From positions 16,231,189 through 16,295,188 of the forward strand of contig NC_049997.1 in NCBI RefSeq assembly GCF_000003815.2: a stretch of DNA of 64,000 bases. The letters are read 5' to 3'. The position numbers and the translations under genes were made by a program. Origin of the DNA: Branchiostoma floridae. Taxonomy: Eukaryota > Chordata > Leptocardii > Amphioxiformes > Branchiostomatidae. Positions within the stretch are counted from its first letter, which is position 1. Every line of letters begins with the position of its first letter. Positions 23,501-38,000 of the stretch are shown here, piece after piece. The notes under the pieces were generated by a model that searched no databases, had not been told where the DNA came from, and saw nothing but the letters and a program-made list of their open reading frames with translations.

Positions 23501-26206
23501 AGTGGAACATACAGTGAATTGACTGATATTATGATCTACATCCAACGTTAAATTATGCATTATAAAATATAACCTTCTTGGTGCTATACTTTTGTTGGGC
23601 TTGAAGCTCATAGCTCTTCTGTATGTGGGTTCTTATTACATTTTACAAGCAGTATCGTTTAACGTTTTCTCATGATCTGAAATAGTGAGAACAACACAAC
23701 ATCTACCCTCCATAGCCTCTCTGGGACCTTGTTTCGGCTCATAATACACTTTTGCCTGCCATTTCTTTTTTAACTGGGTCGCTGATTGCCGGTCGTCGCT
23801 GATTACTGGTCCCGTAGAGCCTACATTGGAACGGCGAGCCAGTAATCAGCGACGGCCAGCAAAAGTGCATTATAAGCCGAAAAAAAGTCCACAGAGAGCC
23901 TGTTATAGAGGCTAATGTTAGTGTGATCAAGTAGTAAACAGGACACTATAGCTGTTTACATACCTTCCAGCAGTTGTTCCGATCAGAAGAATTTCTTCAG
24001 TAGGATGAAACTGGGCAGACTGGGCCGCGAACTAGGTTACACATATAAAAGGAGTGTTTTATGAATATTTTACAATACCATGTATTGTATGAAAGAATCA
24101 CAGAGTTAATTTTTTAATCATAAGCATGAAATATCACACGACAAAATATTTAGTTGTACCATGAATTGTTAAAGCTGACTTAGAATGTAGATCTGGATAG
24201 CTAATGGACTAAGGGTTACGATTTTGATTAATTTTGTTGTTTTCATGTAAACATGTCTTTGTATATATCTTCTGTTATGTTACAACATCCTGTATTACTT
24301 CATTTACAAGTTGATACAAGTTTTCTTTAAATTTTCATCGCAATATTGATGATTTTTATTGTTTTGTGCACTGTGACACGTTGAAAATCACTCTGGCAAA
24401 ATGTCTGAAAACTCAATAAGTAAATAAATAAAGTATATTTAAGCATTTTTAATGAAATATTTTACCTTGATCTGAGTTCTCCATACCGGCCGGTGTGTTT
24501 TACTCTCCCACAGTACCACCAGCCCGCTGTAGTCACATGTCACGAACTGGGGTTTCCTAGGGTGGGCTGCAAGGCCCCACAACTCATCCGCATGGCCCTG
24601 TCAAATGGAGATTCAGAAAGATGTAAAAAGTCCATCTTAAAGTAATACATTTTAGACATTTGTTTTGGAATCTTTCTGTGATGTTCTGTGGTACACGTAA
24701 TTTTCTTAGGTCTTCTTCATAGTTGTCTGGGCAGTAACTGAGCAAGAATAGAGGTCCCGTGTTTGAGGAGTGCCACACCTTGAGCACGTCAAAGAAATCA
24801 CCACAATTATCGAAAAGAGTAGGGGCCCTTCAGGTACGTATGAGTGAATCAATCAAATCTGTTCGGACATGGAGCTTGTCAGTACAAACTTTATGTGTTA
24901 CACCATGAGGCGGTCTATCGGATATGCAAAGCAAACAAACAGTGAATCCGACTTACTTTAGATACGGATTCTACCGTCTCCAGATCCAATGTCCAATGGC
25001 AGAGCGCGTTAGAGAGAGTGCCAAGAAACAGACCGTTCCCAGAGAACATCTGACATTTGTCTGCCGTACAGATAGACCTCACGCCACCTAGCGATTTGTC
25101 GAGCTAAAGCAACAAAGAGAAAACATCTGAGTTGAACTGATTCGGTACAGAATGCACAATTATACTGTAAATAGCTAACTTTATTTATTTTTTTTTTATA
25201 AATTTCAAGAAAAAAATAATCTATCATTTGATAAAATTGACAGGATGACTCAAAATACGTTTAAGCATATGTCCTCATACATTCACTCATTTGAATTATA
25301 CCCTGTTATCAACCCGAAATGGCAGCTCCAAGCCTCCGGGATTCATGCGAATGTTTATTTCAAAGTATATCACAGAAAGACACGAAAAATATTCATTTCT
25401 CGCCATCTATCAGGTGCAAACTGGAATGATATGTCCCTCACGTTATGTCTAGAAAAAGATGTAGTACAGTAGACGCCGCTTAATTGCAAGGCCTATTTGC
25501 TATTGAATTTCGTGCAATTATCCGGCTGGTGCAATAATGCGAAGTTATCTAGCTGGACCGCACCGGTTTGGGATTTGGGGATTCCGTGCAGTTAACAGAA
25601 GTGTGCGTTTATCCGTTATGCAATTAACTTGTTTCTACTGTATTGAAAAGTGTTAAGACAAATATGCTACTGTATTCCTTACCTTACACTCCCGTAGCGA
25701 TCTGGTGTAAGACCTATCCCACAACACCACGCGCCTGTCCTTCCCCCCTCCCGTGACCAGGGTACCCTCTGACGTCACACGCATCGCCATGATCCCGCCT
25801 TTATGGGCAGCCGGGTTGGCATGGCTGATTCTGTTACACCCTGTGGAAATAAAAAAATTGCATAAAACAAACAACTTGTATGCTGGCCTCAGGCTTCTTT
25901 GCTCAGTTATCCTCTTTGAAAGATTTGTACAAAATCACCCCTGCAGTTCAAGAGCATGACGCTCTGGGCCCGAACATACACCGCTTCTTTCTGACATCAA
26001 ATGTTATCTTCCGCAACAAAAATCAAAACATTTTATTGGTTCGTCCTGGACAAATATACGGAAGTTCTTCTGCAGTACCAAGGAAAGCCGACAGAGGGCC
26101 CCAAAACGACAATGACAACGCCTCCTCACACACTAAATATCATTACAATCGATCTAGAGGTTACACTGACCGTATACCATAAAAAGGACACACACACACA
26201 CACACA

Positions 26207-26244
<38 letters not shown>

Positions 26245-28966
26245 CAATACCTAATTTTTTACGGAGGTGATAAGATGGCAATCAGAGGCGGCAGAATCTA
26301 CAAATTGCACGCCATCAGACTTTATAACATAATTATCCATGCTGCTTTATTATTAGATACACAGCTTCACATCCAGAAACACAAACAAATAGCCAGTCAC
26401 AGACACAATAGAAAAACTACTGTTTCCTCCCCTTGTTAATTCTTTTTTTGTGTGTTTAAAAAAACTTACCTTTCTTCCATACCAAAATGCTTCCCTTGGA
26501 ATCCCCGGTTATGACGTCACCATTATCGCCGAAGTCCAAGCAATGAACAAACTTGGCCTGATGCTCCTACAAATGAATATAGAACACAGTAATGTGATAC
26601 CAAAATAGGCAGTTATTATCTATATGTAAAATTGTCAATACATTAAACAAGTAACGTTATATCATAAGAAGAGAACAGTACACATCATTGTTTGCTTTAA
26701 AGAAAATTCTATGCAGATCAATTAATTCTGAAAACAGTGGCAAATTATATAGAACAAAAATTCCTTTACTATTTTCAGAACTAGTCAAAATGTATATACG
26801 TAAACATACACTTGGGATTCGCTAGCCAAACAAAATACATAAAATTGTATGTAATTTGTCAGTATCTTAGAATATCTAATTTTGCTGTCTGACAAACCAT
26901 TCATAAATGCACAATCATTTTCTACTGATGAGAGAACTACTGTAAATGCTGAAATGTTCGCGGTTGATTAATGTTCGCGGTTTTCGCGGTGACCACTTTA
27001 CCGTGAATGAACTTAAAAACCACCGCAAACATTTTTCTATTATGGTATTAGACTAGACTGCAGTGTCTATGGTGTTACCGCGAACTTAAATCCACCGCGA
27101 AAAGTCCTTTTTCCCGCAACGCGCGAAATTAAATCCCCGCGAACTTAAATGCATTTACAGTATGTCGAATAATAAACCATTTGGCTTGCCCCTGAGGCGT
27201 CGCCAAAAAGTACCAAACTTACCGCAAACAGTCCTTTCTTCATGGTTAGGAAAGCCTTGCTGCTGGATCCTGCCGTTATTTTCTTGATAGTCCAGAAGCC
27301 GAGATGGTTCTTTCCGGCCGTTACCATCATGTCGCTGTCCATCGGGTGGAAGGCGGCCGTCTCCAACAGGTCTCGTGTGGCCTGTGCATCAAAATAAAGA
27401 ACATGTTTTACATGGGCAGTTAAAACAATGTAAGGAACGCATCTGTGCCTAACATCGAAGGCTTTTGTATAGTCTCCAAATATTTGAGCATCTTGACAAA
27501 TTAGCATTATATTCTAGCAATACTTGTAGATTAAAAAAAAAACTAAAAATCATAGACCCACGTTTTCCCTCTCATTTTTCCGTGTTAATTTCAAACGCAA
27601 GATTCACTACGGCACATTTTATGAAGGATTTTGGTAAACGAGTAAGATAGCTTTTTAAGTTTTTTTATACATTAGAGTGATAGCAACAGTGATATAAGAT
27701 GGACAATAGTCTCCAAAGAAATCTGTTTATTTGTTTCGACAACTCGGAATACCTTTCATGATTTATACTTCTCTCCAAACCCTTAGGGGTGAGATATGAC
27801 TGTCAATATTACTTACCACTGCTTCACAGAGTAAATGTCCATTTTTCCAGTCCCAAACTGTCATAATTTTTCCCGGCGAGTCGTCAACTGCCAGAACTCG
27901 GTCGCCACCATCCTATAGAAAACACATAAAGTTACGTTAAAGTTAATAGCTTGAAAGTCAGTAATCTGTTTTAAAATTGGTAGAAAAGACCCCCCTGCAT
28001 TCTGATTATGAGCGCCATTTTGAAATGCACTCTCGCGAGAGCTCAATTCAGCGAGAACGTGCGTTAGCTTGCACGAAAGCGAGGACGTGCCCCTAGAGGT
28101 CACGTGAGACTAACCGGACATTTTGACTAATCTAAATCGGTAAATGCAAGGACGTTATACACCAGTACACCCAATAGTTGTTCGATAACATAAAATCCCA
28201 ACCGCTGGCAAAAAGATTAAAACCGTTTTGTTGGAAGGAGTATGCACCTGAGCTGGACGTGAAATTCATTTTTAATGGTGTATGCCTTTCATCCAAGCTG
28301 GATTGCGTGTGACATGTAGGTTTTGTTTACCCATCAACAGTCAAAGTCGCATGAAATAACAACACATCCGTAAAGCAACAAAATGGCGTCAGAGGATGCA
28401 AAAGAAACTTCCCCCACTTCTACAAGCCCCGAATGTACCGAAACTTGGGACTGGGTCCGCCTGAATGTCGGCGGGACGATGTTTGAGACCACCCGGACCA
28501 CCCTGGCCCGGCTCAACAGCCAGTTTCTGGACAGACTGCTGGCCGAGGACTCGGGCTTCTCTCCGCCTGCTGACGGAGTCTACAGGATAGACAGGGACCC
28601 GGAGGTGTTCAGGGTTCTACTCAACTTCGCCAGGTAGGGCGTGGCAAAAATTTTCTTCCGTTATGTTGACAAAATTTACCCTGCAGTTTCAGCAAGCCGC
28701 TAGGGGGCCCAAACATACATCACTTATTCCTTACATTACAAGCTATCTGCCACCCAAAAATCAAGACCATAGCATGTCCAGGTCAAAAGATTTTTAAAAA
28801 AAGTTCTGCTGCAGTACCAAGGTCACACACCAGGGGGGCGAATATCGACCTTGACCTTTATCTTTCCAACACCTACCCACATACCAAATATCATTAAAAT
28901 CCATCTGGAGGTTCTAAAGTTATGCTGACCACAAATATCCAGAAGCACAGACACACAGACACACAG

Positions 28967-29000
<34 letters not shown>

Positions 29001-32000
29001 TATCTTCGATTTTCATGGAGGTAAAAAGAATTAGTCTCATTGCAAACCATTAGACAGCTAACTTTGATGTTAACAACCCGCAGGAATGACCGCCTAACCC
29101 TGACACCACAAGTGACGTCAGACATGATACTGGCTGATGCAGGGTTCTACATGCTCCGCCAGGGGGCGCTGCAGGAGGCAATAGAGGGCCTGCAAAAAGA
29201 AAAGACCACTTCGGCCCGAGGCCAGGGAAGGAGATTTTCTTTTCATGGCGTTGGGACGGGGCATCATAATGGGCTAATTTTCGAACGTTTGTCCACTTCA
29301 GTTCAGTACAGTTCCGGTTCATCCAGCAGATATAAATCAATGTGCTCTGTTGGTGCGTGCAACACAAAGGTGTCAAATGAGGATATCGGAGATTTTGTAC
29401 AAGTGTGCATCTCTTGCGATCGAAAATGCCCAGTAAAGCACAAATATAGGGCTGAGTATGGAGAAATTGTAGCAGTAGAGTGGTGCCACAAGTGCCTGCG
29501 ATGTCTGGAATGCCAGGGGGCCGTTTGTTAAGAGAACATCTTTTAAAACAGCATGGCTCTATGATCTGTGGCACATTCAATGATGAAAGCATTGGCAATC
29601 TAAGGGTTTCTTAAATTGACTGTTCACGATACGTCGGTGCAGGTTAGACATTTTAGTACATAATAAGCACAATTTAGTACCAAATAATGTTACTCAAGCA
29701 TATGGCTATGATTTTTGAAACAGTCAGACGTTTCATACAACGTCCGCTCTTTGTCGTCAGTGACACTGACGTTTCAAGATAGATTTTGACGTATTATGTA
29801 TTCATGATACTTAGAAGTACTATATCAAAAAGACTATTGTAAACAAGACGACATAGTTCTGTAGAACAAGGGTGCGTTTAAGTCATGGGAAATGGAAGGA
29901 ATTCTTGAGAATTGAAAATCACTATTACAACGTAATATGCATGTATCATACTCAGCAATATTAGAAGGTATGTATACATAAAGTGTATACATACCGCCTG
30001 AAGGTAGGTATACATAAAGTGATAATTCTATGGCACTAAGGTAAGGTAAATGGTTTGAAAACAAGTATTTCTTTTCAATTGATAAGAGTGCAATTGAAAA
30101 GAGTACACAAGATAATCTAATGTATTAAATATCACACAGGAATGCATTATATACACCTAATCATTTGCATTATGGCATTTATGTTTGTAGTTAAGGTCCT
30201 AAAAATAAGGAATATTTTAGTTAGCCATGTTATATAGATGGGAACAATAACCTGTACTTCTCGCTTCTTTAGGATTGTATACAAATACATAAATTGCTAT
30301 TAAAAGGCAACTTGGAAATTTTCAGTTCTAAAAAGCTGCTGTCATGTTTTCATTAGAAAAAGTGCTTGTTCTCAAGGCTTTATGACCATGTATTACATAG
30401 CGAAAAGTGTATAGTTTTGCAAAGTATGAAATCAAAGAAACAGCATTCAATATCCATTCATTGATTTGATTGTGAAAAAAACAGCACCTAACAACTAATA
30501 AAGTTACCCTGTACTCCAAATTTGCCATGTAACTTTGATTCTGGACTTTTATGCATGGTGCAACCGAGGATAACCACCTTGGTGCAACAGGTCTTGTTTT
30601 CCCGTCAACAGCCAAATCACGTCAAAAGTCCAGTCATACGTGAAGCTTGTTACACAAAACAGCATGGCATCAGTAGCTGCCAGTGTTGTATATGTCCAAG
30701 AAGAAGAAAGTCCTGGCAACTTCAACAACGTCTGCTGCAACCCATGCACAGATGTGCCAAAACGGAAAATTGGGACCTTACACGTTCTAGTACACCAGGG
30801 CATGTTTGGAAATGACCGCAGTGGATGCTGGTCTGATGATGACTATTCTAATTCAGGGGAGTCTGTGGGCATTGGGGACGAGAAACGGGGCCTGGAGCCA
30901 AGATGCTGGCCGGTTTGGGCCCTAGCTGAAATGTGCGGTGTAGTACCTATTTTACCACCGTTTGCCCATCAACAGTCAAAGTAACGTGAAACTACACTCT
31001 GTTATAGTTTCGCCCTTTCTTTCATGAATATTAATGTAGAGCCATCCGCTGAAGTCTTGTTGGGCTTGGTGCCAAACTTAAGGAGCCGCACTATGCTATG
31101 CCATGATAAAAAGGGCGAAACTATAACAGTATATTGTTAGCCATTGAAACAGTCTGGCATCCGGGCCGAATGCGTGGTATGACAGCTAGGTTATTTGTTT
31201 GGCCATCAACAGTCAAAAATTGTGTGAAACTACATCCTGTCATAGTTTCGCCCTCTACTTCTCATGAGTATCAGTAGCAATCCGTTGAAGTGGCACAACA
31301 ACAAAATGGCTTCAGAAGAAGCAAACGCAACTTCCACCACTACAACCCCCGAATGTGCCGTATTGGGGGACTGGGTCCGCCTGAATGTCGGCGGGACGAT
31401 GTTTGAGACCACCCGGACCACCCTGGCCCGGCTCAACAGCCAGTTTCTGGACAGACTGCTGGCCGAGGACTCGGGCTTCTCTCCGCCTGCTGACGGAGTC
31501 TACAGGATAGACAGGGACCCGGATGTATTCAGGGTCCTGCTCAACTATGCAAGGTATGGCGTAGTAAAAAGTATCACCTGCACGCGAGTTTTTTTTTAGC
31601 ATGTATGACCACTAGTTTCCGTTACATGTCTCCATATGGTGACTTATCGTAGGCTACATGGATATAAGCTTGTTCACCATTCCGAGTGCAACGACATGAA
31701 TCTTGGTGATACGTCAAAGGCAAAAGCCTCTGAGGCATAAACAAAACACGGACGGATGTTGTTACGGCCTTCTTTCCACTAGACAGAGAATGCGCTTCGC
31801 TCTCACGGTGACCTAAACAGGATACGTGTCTTTACCTTTGACATATAACCACACTCTCGCTGGGCTTAAGTTCTCGCAATGGTAAACATAACGGACTTGT
31901 TGTTATGTTGCTTTTAGGTGTCGCCTGTAATTTGATTTGTTACGTAATAGCTCTTTCCTGAGAAGATAAACAAACTGTGATGACTGATGTCCAAAATTCA

Positions 32001-35000
32001 GACCAAATCCCAAAATCAGCAGCAAATAAGATAAATTTCATATTCAGCAGGATAAACAGTAAGCCTTATTGTAGCCTCATTTGGAAATGCAGTTGATATT
32101 TGTATATAGCTTTTCTTGTAAACAATCCACAGAAACGGCCGTCTCCTCCTGTCACCACAAGTGACGTCAGACATGTTGTCTGCTGCTGCAGAGTTCTACA
32201 TGCTCCGACAGGGGGCGCTGGAGGTAATAGAGGGACTGAGCAAAGAGACAAGTTCGGCTCGAGTACGGGGCAGAAGATACAAAGTGCCCGCAGAAATTTC
32301 GATTCAATGCGAAGGGACAGACCATCACAATGGACTGATCTTTCAAAACTCCCGTAATTACCCTTACCAATATCAGAGAAGATGTTCCATTGACAAGTGC
32401 ACGGCTAAAATGTTTGATGAGGAACCCCAACAATTCAGGCAGATGTGTATCTCCTGCCATCGTTATGTTGTAGTAGAACAGAAGCCTGTACCAGCGAGGG
32501 GCACAATTGTAGGTGTAGAGTGGTGCCACAAGTGCCTGAGATGTCTCGATTGTCAAGAAACCATCTGCCTACCGTAAGAATACACATGACTGTATAGCCG
32601 GCCAAGACGGCACAGTCCTATGGCAGTACGATGGGGTGAAGAGATTAAAAACCATAGGTAGGATTTGTCGATGAAGGTTAGACATCCAGGTAATAAGATA
32701 CGCCAAAAAGTAGTTACTCAAGCAACTGGATATGATTTCGGAAGGTACGATTTATTTTGACAAGCTAAGTTTGCATACTACATTAGTAGGATTTATTTTG
32801 ACAAGTTTGCGTTTCAAGCCACAATATTTATCATATTTCAAGACATGGAATACATTAATTATTGTATCCATAAAGGCACACATTTTGGACGTTGGTCTTT
32901 AGGGATATCAAAACAAGCCACAAACTTTATCTGTTGGAGAACAATAGCCTGAACGCTTCACTTCTACATTGCTATCAAAGCGACATCTTCATTATTAGCA
33001 AAATCACTTGTTCTGAAGCTATATGGTTATATATATTGCATGGGTAAAATGTATAGCTTTGTAAGATGTTAATCTAAACAGCAGCTAATATTCATTGACT
33101 TGATTGGAAATAACAATATCAAACAACTATTAAATGCAAAGTTATCCGCTTTTCCGTGTTGCATCTTGCAACTTTACTTCTGAACTTTTATGCACGGTGC
33201 AAAAAGTCTTCTTGTTTACCCGTCAATAGCTTAAGTCACGTGAAATGTCACGTCATCCATCGAGCTTGTCCAACAAGAAGCTAGATCAAGTCACGGCAAC
33301 TTTGACAATGTCTACTGTAAGTCCCGGAGGTCCTGAAACGGGGGACTGCGTCCGTACCTGTTCTGTACAATATTGCTTGTTATTTTGATTACGGAAAAAA
33401 AACGTTCTTGATGCTGAAGTTGAACTGTCTCCTTTGCCAATGGAGTCTGTTGTAACATTACATTGGGGGCCTGTTGGACCGAGGAGCCGAGAAGTTGTCC
33501 TATGTAGGCCCTTGAAACAGTCTGACTGCGGTATAACAGCTAGGTTTCGTTTGCCCATCAACAGTCAAAGTCGCCGATCTATTTACCAAAAATATTGATA
33601 TAGAGCCCTTGACGTGGCATAACAACAAAATGACTCGGGCTTCTCTCCGCCTGCTGACGGAGTCTACAGGATAGACAGGGACCCGGATGTGTTCAGAGTT
33701 CTTCTGAACTTTGCCAGGTAAATTCACTGTGTCTAGGGCACAGCATTGCAATGTTGAGCCCAAACGAAAATGATTTGCGTGTGAGGTGGTTAAGGTTTTA
33801 TACATTAAACGCAACCATATGGACATGTTTTATTGTGCTGAACAGTCCCAAAGCCATTTTCAATCACTACGTCACTAACGAACTGAGGCTGGTCATATGA
33901 CTAGCTGACCAAAGTTGATTCGTGGATTCAACGGCTTGTTTGTATCTGGGAAGGGTATACATTCATTCGGAAGTTATGGTTTAATTCTAAAGCTTACATG
34001 CACCCAAAAAGGGTATTTGGGGGTTGTTGACTGTATGATGTTACTCAGTCCATGAGGTGTTACAAAAATTAAATTTGTGATATCATTGTTAAGACATATG
34101 CTATTTTATTTTTCTCGTGGTAACCTAGAGGACCTTCATATCTCATACGTCGTTAGACATATATACACAAGCTGAAACGTACTGCTAAATGGACCTGGAA
34201 GCACAATAATTCCTCTGTGTTAAATAATGAATACGGAAAATGAAATATGGGCATTGATGAACAATTCAAGTTGTATGCATATTACAGTACATGTTGTATG
34301 CATATTACAGTTGTATGCATATCACATAGCTGATGGGAATAGGCTGGCTTAACCCCTTTCTTCTTCTTCCGTCGAAACGTTTCAGGCAACACATACTACT
34401 TTTCAGCGGTATTTGAGAACTACCAAGCTCCCTAGCGAATCACTTTGGGGTTTCAATGTGATTGCTTGCTTGGGATTGCTTGTTATACATGATACTAGTA
34501 TTTCCTTGACACACCCTCAGGAATGGTCAACTTCTCCTGTCGCCACTAGTGACGTCAGACATGCTGTCTGCTGCTGCAGAGTTCTACTTGCTCCGACAGG
34601 GGGCGCTGGAGGCAAGAGAGGGACTCGGCAAGGAGACGACAAGTTTGGCTTCAGGACAGGGTAGCAGATACTTGCCCGAAAAAGTTTTAGTGCAACACAT
34701 AGGGAAGGAGCACCACAATGGTCTGGTTTTGAAATATTCGTCCGGATGGAAGGCAAGATGTTTAAATGACAAGTGTGCGATAGAATTTATTGGTCGACAG
34801 ACCGAATTCAATCAGATGTGTATTTCGTGCCATCGTTATATTCTGATAAAACAAAATTCTATATTATCGGAGGGCGTCATTTTTGCTGTGGAGTGGTGTC
34901 ACAGATGTCTGCGGTGTTTTGATTGTCAAGAAATCATCTGTCTTCCGTAAGAAGAGATATTACATATATTCTATAACGGCATAGCATTGTTGATACATGT

Positions 35001-38000
35001 ACTAAGGGTAGGGTAAGGCAATGGGTTAGGAATCAAAGAATGAGTGCAGTACTGTGTTTGTATCATACGTATTTTTTTAACGACTGTATGTACGTACACA
35101 TACAAGTGAATGGCAACGAAATGGGTATGTGTCATTCAAGATGTATACTATAACAAAATCAATTCTGGTATTTACAACCTGTCATAGAATTAACTGATGC
35201 AATAGATGTTATGGGGTATTAGGTGTAAGGGTGTTTTAATTTAGTTTGTATTTAATATACAGAAATTGAACTAATAATTACATTATTACAACATACGATT
35301 CATAAGCACAATACGCTAAGTACATCTAGTTGTGAAAGGATAAGGATACTTACCGAGACCGAAAAAGACACTGCGCAAACTCCAAATTGTAGCTTTCCTC
35401 CGCCAATCACAGCCAATGTCTGTAAGGTTTTGGAGTCCCACACTCTAACATGAGGCTGAAGTAGAGAGAAAATAGAAACATTTGGTTTAAAATAATCGTA
35501 TACAAACTAGTGGTCTCCATATCAAGGTGTGTGTGCAATGTTGTAAAAAGGGGATTCTTACCACATTTTTGTCATTTTTGTACTATTACCAATAAATTGC
35601 TCTGCTATTTAAATTTATGCAACGTCATATTGTTATGCTATTCACGTAAAAGTCGTATCCATTCAGTTCCTGTAAACATTAAAGAAGTACTTCATGAAGC
35701 TGTGGTGAACAAAATAAAATGTGGAATACTTCAGCAGATCAAGCAAAATAAATATTGTCACTAGATTCTCCCACAAACAGTCTAAGTAGGCTAATATTTT
35801 AAACCAACGTTATAGCCCCTTACCTTGTACCAGTTGGGATCAGGAGTTCCATAGAATCCGTCAAACTTTTCGTATACAGAGATCTGAAGGGAGAAATAAC
35901 AGTTTATATATCTACCGTAAAGTGAGTTATAGTAGGTAATAATTCATTCAATAAAATTCGTTAGGGCGTATATTCATACAAAACACCTTCAAGGTCGTGT
36001 ATGCTATCATTCGGACCAGATGTAGTGCCAAAATGGACAGTTGCAACCAGTATTTTAACCTGTTTTCTGAGGATTCCATTTGACCCTTTCTTCTACTACC
36101 AGAACGAGAAGAAATATGGCGTCTGTTCATGGGAAATTCCAAACAAACCAAGCAAAGCAATTTGAACTAAGACTGCCTTTCGCTCAGAGCTCTTTCACGT
36201 GCACAATCATTTTGGATCGTCATTACCCTCACCTGTTCTCTCCGGTTGACCCCCATTACCTGTCCGCTCGTCACCAGGACACCCGCGGGATGGACCGCCA
36301 GACTGAAGTGTGATAACAACAGATATGCTATATTACAGAGCACTAGAAAGGCTCCGCTCCTGTGGCGTTACCAAAAAGGGCACTCTGGGCCCGATAGAGC
36401 ATTTTCCAACAATGTCATTCCATTCATATCCTTATTTGGAGAACAACTGTTATAAACTCAGTGATAGCCTGTAGAAATATAATAATATACATCATTTGAC
36501 AGATCCCATTGCATGCTGGGAACGGCAGAGTATTATGGGTAACACACGAATAAACTAAAATGACAGAGGCGTCATGATAATGATTTTGTTTGATGTTTGA
36601 AAAGGTTTGAAACAGTCCCTGGCCAAAAAAGTGTACCAATGTCAGAGAATATTCCAAGGTCAAAGACGATGTGAAACACAAATTTAAAACAAAGAATCTA
36701 TTGTTCGGTATACTACATTTTTTGTGTACATGTGTTCAGTCATATCCCCAACCTTCCTGACCACATAGAAAAAATACCTCCTTGCCTTATTTTCTATCAC
36801 TAATAGAGGCTATGACACTAATTTGTCAGACCATGTGGCAGCGTCCTTCAGCGATCTACATGCAAAGTGCATGCAAAACGTACTATCGTTGCTATCCACA
36901 GACATATCGCTAGAGGGCACAACTGTGTGGTCTCGCCAAATCAACTTGGCCTTACCATTGTATACTGGAGTTGTGCCCCAGGTAGTGTCTCTGTGTGCCG
37001 GCTCTAGGGTCGTACAGCACCGCGACTGACGCGATGTTGTAGATGATCTCACCGCTAGCGAGCTCGTGTAGGTTATCGGCACAGTCACGGCCACGGTAGC
37101 CGTATCTGAACAAAATGTTAAGCTCATGACAAAACAAGACAGCGGATAAAATAGAAAGACGATACGAAATAAGGCACAAAAGAAAAATAATGGTTTACAT
37201 TAATAGTAAGACCGAATTTTTACCATACAACGTGATTGTATTGCAATAAGTATAGTTTACCTAAGATTAAGTAGAGTATAAGTATTCAAACGTTGTAAAG
37301 GTTGGATCATTTTATAACTGTCAAAATTCTGTATGATTGTAGAAACGAGGGTACGTAGTCCATGAGTGTATCCATTTGATGAAACACCTCATCCCAACGT
37401 GATGCTTGTAAGAAAATAAGCTGTAATTTGGGGGATCACCAATGGAAAATTTTTCCTAAGCGACGAAGGAAGGTATACTTAAAATGAGTTGATGGTTTTT
37501 TTTTAATACTCAAATCGCTAGTTTGTATTAGAGACTAATTGCAATACTCAACTAAAGAGGGTTTATCAAATAGTCCTGGATTCGTTGAAAATTGGACACT
37601 GACAGTTTTTATCCCATAGCTTATGGTTGAATAAAGATTTGAATACAGAACTGTCTAAAGAGCTTTGAGGATATTAAACGATCCTAGTGAGCGAGGGGTC
37701 ATTGACCTGCTAGACAACAAAACAGTACCTTTAAAGGTGAAGGCCCCTAGGCTATATTACAAAACACGTCTGAACATGTTATGCAAATCGAGACGATGGT
37801 CGAGACTAGGCCGTTTACAAGTCAGGGGCCTTCACCTTTGACATATTATCCACAATCCCAGTCGCCACACATGCGCACTAGTACTCGGAATAGCGAATAA
37901 GCTTAGTCGTTCTTTCCATAAATTGTGCAAAGTGCAAACTTGCCCAATATGCCAGTGAGATATCTCTAAGCCTAGCCATTTTGAATACGCTTTATAAGAT

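Noticed and set aside
29050-29598. 182-aa minus-strand frame
   Set aside because: Antisense of exon 2 of BTB gene A; the plus frame has splice sites, homologous copies and Cys motifs.
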